In this document: positions 32,805 through 34,512 of the stretch, in pieces
Position numbering within the stretch: position 1 is the first letter of the stretch
Layout of the letters: the number at the start of each line of letters is the position of its first letter
Assembly: GCA_005503165.1 (NCBI GenBank)
Contig: SCNT01000046.1
Span: 1 to 34,512, forward strand
Origin: Sphingomonadaceae bacterium 3R27E2-A
GTDB lineage: Bacteria; Pseudomonadota; Alphaproteobacteria; Sphingomonadales; Sphingomonadaceae
DNA: 34,512 bases
Reading direction: 5' to 3'
Program-made: the position numbers and the translations under genes
The notes under the pieces: generated by a model
Database searches by the model: none
What the model saw: the letters and a program-made list of their open reading frames with translations, nothing else
Told to the model about the DNA's origin: nothing

Positions 32805-34022
32805 TCAGTCCTCCAGCAAGGCTGAAATCGCTGCTTCGTCGTCGCTGCGCAGCGCATCCAGATAGTCGCTCCACCATTGGTGCATCCGTACCCGCTCCTC
32901 CCAATAGGGCGTCCGGTTGTAGATGCGGCGGATCTGATTGCCGTCGGCATGCGCGAGCGACCGCTCGATCGCATCGGGGTTCCACTTGCCGCACTGGTTG
33001 AGAAGCGACGAGGCGGTCGCGCGAAATCCATGGGACGTCAAATCCCGCGGCCCGTAGCCCATACGGCGATAAGCCGCATTCATCGTATTCTCGCTGAGCG
33101 GTCGCTTCCACGTGTGGAACGCCGGAAAGACATAATCCTCGCCGCCGACATAAGGCCGAAGCTCTTCCAACAGGGCGATCACCTGCCGCGACAACGGGAC
33201 ATAATGGGGCCGCCGCATCTTCATGCGCTCCGGCGGGACCGTCCAGACGGCCTTCTCGAAATCGAACTCGGCCCAGCGCGCAAGACGCAGTTCGCCCGGT
33301 CTCGCCATGACGTGCGGCAACATCTTGCAGGCGAGCAAGGTGATCGGATAGCCCGAGTATCCGTCTAGCGCGCGCAGGAACCCACCGACCTCTTCCGGCT
33401 CGACGAGCGCGGCGTGGTGCTTCGGCCTCGGCGCAATTAGCGCACCGCGCAGAAGCGTTGTCGGATCGGAGTCCGCTCGGCCCGAGGCCGCGGCATAGCG
33501 AAACACACGGCTCGCAAAGGAACGGCAGCGACGCGCCGTCTCGAAGTGCCCCTGCGCCTCGATTTTCTTGAGCACGGCGAAGAGATCGACGGCTTGCAGG
33601 TCCGCGATGGGCGTGCCGGCGATCGGCCGAAGCTTTTCGAGAAGCCACTTTGTCTTCTCGATCGTCGCTTCGCTCCGGCCTTCCTTGGTGACCATCTCGA
33701 TATATTCCTCGGCGAGATCGCCGAAACAATTCGAGGCCTTGAACTTGCCGACGAGCTTGTGACGCTTCCGCTCCGCGAGCGGATCGGTGCCCTCGTGGAT
33801 CTTCAGTTTGGCCTCGTCGCGCCTGCGCCGGGCTTCGGCGAGGCCGACATTCGGGTAGGCGCCAAGCGCAATGCGCTTCTGCTTTCCATGCATGGTGTAT
33901 TTGAACCGCCACAAGCGCGCACCGGTCGGGTGCACCTCGATATAGAGGCTGTGGGCATCGGAGACTTTGTAGACGCGATCCCGCGGCTTGAGGGACCGGA
34001 TTTGAACGTCGCTAAGAGGCAC
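32805..34022 (-). CDS. P4-type tyrosine integrase (DUF4102 N terminus)
   Basis: This 405-residue integrase begins with the DUF4102 arm-binding domain (LSDVQIRSLKPRDRVYKVSD, then YTMHGKQKRIALGAYPNVGL). The SAM-like core-binding domain follows, then the catalytic domain with Arg241 (MARPGELR), His331 and Arg334 (HGFR), His358 (LAHAD) and the nucleophile Tyr368 (RRIYNR). All the key residues are present, so it should be active. It belongs to the group that integrates into tRNA 3' ends. It is transcribed away from a tRNA-like att core at 34247, as usual for P4-type islands, and toward tRNA-Thr. Confidence 0.93.
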   Translation of the reverse strand: MPLSDVQIRSLKPRDRVYKVSDAHSLYIEVHPTGARLWRFKYTMHGKQKRIALGAYPNVGLAEARRRRDEAKLKIHEGTDPLAERKRHKLVGKFKASNCFGDLAEEYIEMVTKEGRSEATIEKTKWLLEKLRPIAGTPIADLQAVDLFAVLKKIEAQGHFETARRCRSFASRVFRYAAASGRADSDPTTLLRGALIAPRPKHHAALVEPEEVGGFLRALDGYSGYPITLLACKMLPHVMARPGELRLARWAEFDFEKAVWTVPPERMKMRRPHYVPLSRQVIALLEELRPYVGGEDYVFPAFHTWKRPLSENTMNAAYRRMGYGPRDLTSHGFRATASSLLNQCGKWNPDAIERSLAHADGNQIRRIYNRTPYWEERVRMHQWWSDYLDALRSDDEAAISALLED

Positions 34023-34246
34023 GGCTCAACTCCTTTACAAGAGGTTTGGACCGGCACCGACCACGACGCTCGAGGCAGAGGGGCCATCGAGCTAATTTCA
34101 CACCGACAAAAGACGGGCCATTATGGCATTTTTGATGGCCCGTTTCGGGGTGAGATCGTGTGAGATGTCCTCGGACAATACGGAACAAAACCCCTTGAAA
34201 ACTAGCATTTTTTTGGGATTTTGTCGATTGCCCTGGGAGGAGCAAA

Positions 34247-34263
34247 TGGTGCCCAGAAGAGGA
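34247..34263 (-). other. tRNA 3'-end-like fragment, candidate att core
   Basis: TGGTGCCCAGAAGAGGA read on the minus strand gives TCCTCTTCTGGGCACCA, which looks like the T-arm and acceptor 3' end of a tRNA (Leu-like, not certain) including CCA. It lies 225 bases from the start of the P4-type integrase gene. The matching 5' part of the tRNA is absent, so this is a duplicated remnant and not a gene. Confidence 0.55.
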
Positions 34264-34401
34264 ACTGAACTGGGCATCAAAGCGGCGGAAATCCGATGCA
34301 ATCAACAACGAGATACCGCTGAAACCATCATAGAAACCATCACAAAATTTGGCAAGGGCTGGACGATATCGGAAGCCGATTTTTGGTTGCAAATTCGCTC
34401 G

Positions 34402-34512
34402 TGACGTGACCCCCTGATTTTCCTCCAACAGTGATTAGAGTCCGGTCTTGAAGGAAGGACGGACAGATGAAGCGTTTGAGGTTTTCGGAAGAGCAGATCA
34501 TCGGGGTGTTGA
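34402..34512 (+). mobile_element. Left end of an IS3-like insertion sequence (partial)
   Basis: The element begins TGACGTGACCCCCTG, the mirror of the sequence that ends at 112. After a short leader an OrfA start follows at 34467. The window ends 111 bases inside it. It is in the same orientation as the left-hand copy. Confidence 0.85.
34467..34512 (+). CDS. IS3-family transposase OrfA, N-terminal fragment at the window edge
   Basis: The 15 visible residues MKRLRFSEEQIIGVL are the standard start of OrfA in the IS407-like group of IS3 elements, the beginning of its helix-turn-helix. GGAAGGACGGAC lies upstream of ATG 34467. The remainder is outside the window. Confidence 0.82.
   Translation, partial: MKRLRFSEEQIIGVL

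Noticed and set aside
32785..33912. N-terminal extension of the ParS/MbcA-like gene
   Set aside because: The frame is a shadow of the P4-type integrase; the true start has a good ribosome binding site at 32784.
34012..34428. 138-residue minus-strand frame upstream of the integrase
   Set aside because: It crosses the att-like core and runs into the IS end, with no conserved features.

Overview
The window looks like part of a mobilisable accessory island from an alphaproteobacterium, most probably of the order Sphingomonadales. The sequence is GC-rich. It carries a MucR regulator, a Ti-type TraA relaxase with divergent traC/traD and a pTi/RSF1010-like oriT, and DUF736, DUF6118, ArdC and long ParB-like genes. 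That combination is typical of sphingomonad plasmids and integrative elements. No replication initiator and no type IV secretion genes are in view.

Layout. Positions 1-112 and 34402-34512 are the right and left ends of two same-orientation copies of one IS3-like element, so the window is the segment between two IS copies or a contig broken inside a repeat. Positions 113-1241 hold a decapitated PD-(D/E)XK nuclease-like gene and an unknown partner gene. A complete IS3-family element of the IS51 type lies at 1686-3006 and splits a tiny ORF. Positions 3008-12187 are a DNA phosphorothioation (PT) island. A dnd-associated protein 4-like gene and a PLD-helicase restriction gene run rightwards (3082-5723). 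They converge with an sspB-sspC-sspD operon (10920 down to 5772), and sspA (cysteine desulfurase, 11051-12187) is divergent from sspB. The sulfur route would be SspA to SspD to DNA, with the SspB nickase and SspC ATPase; the two-gene cassette is the likely restriction arm.

Positions 12258-24852 are the mobile-element backbone: DUF6118, traA, oriT, traC/traD, two small proteins (one a lipoprotein), MucR, an MNT-HEPN fusion, a sigma-region-4-like protein, ArdC, AlpA, DUF736 and a ParB-like protein. They are separated by unusually long, structured, GC-rich leaders. Three of these leaders share a degenerate motif.

Positions 24850-29837 look like a second defence block. A WYL regulator is divergent from a 1114-residue RecB/Cas4-like nuclease, RNase-H-like and Dna2-like helicase fusion. 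Next come a 103-residue unknown protein, a DUF1883-TIR protein and a small YjzC-like protein. The same 12-bp motif precedes both the helicase gene and the 103-residue gene, suggesting one regulon.

Positions 30085-34022 are an integration zone: a large tyrosine recombinase, tRNA-Thr(CGU), a ParS/MbcA/Xre-type antitoxin-like protein and a P4-type integrase, followed by a short tRNA 3'-end-like sequence that may be an att core. The best candidates for something undescribed are the WYL/helicase/103-aa/DUF1883-TIR block, the nuclease-plus-partner pair at the left end, the structured leaders and the IS-split microORF in front of the PT restriction genes.
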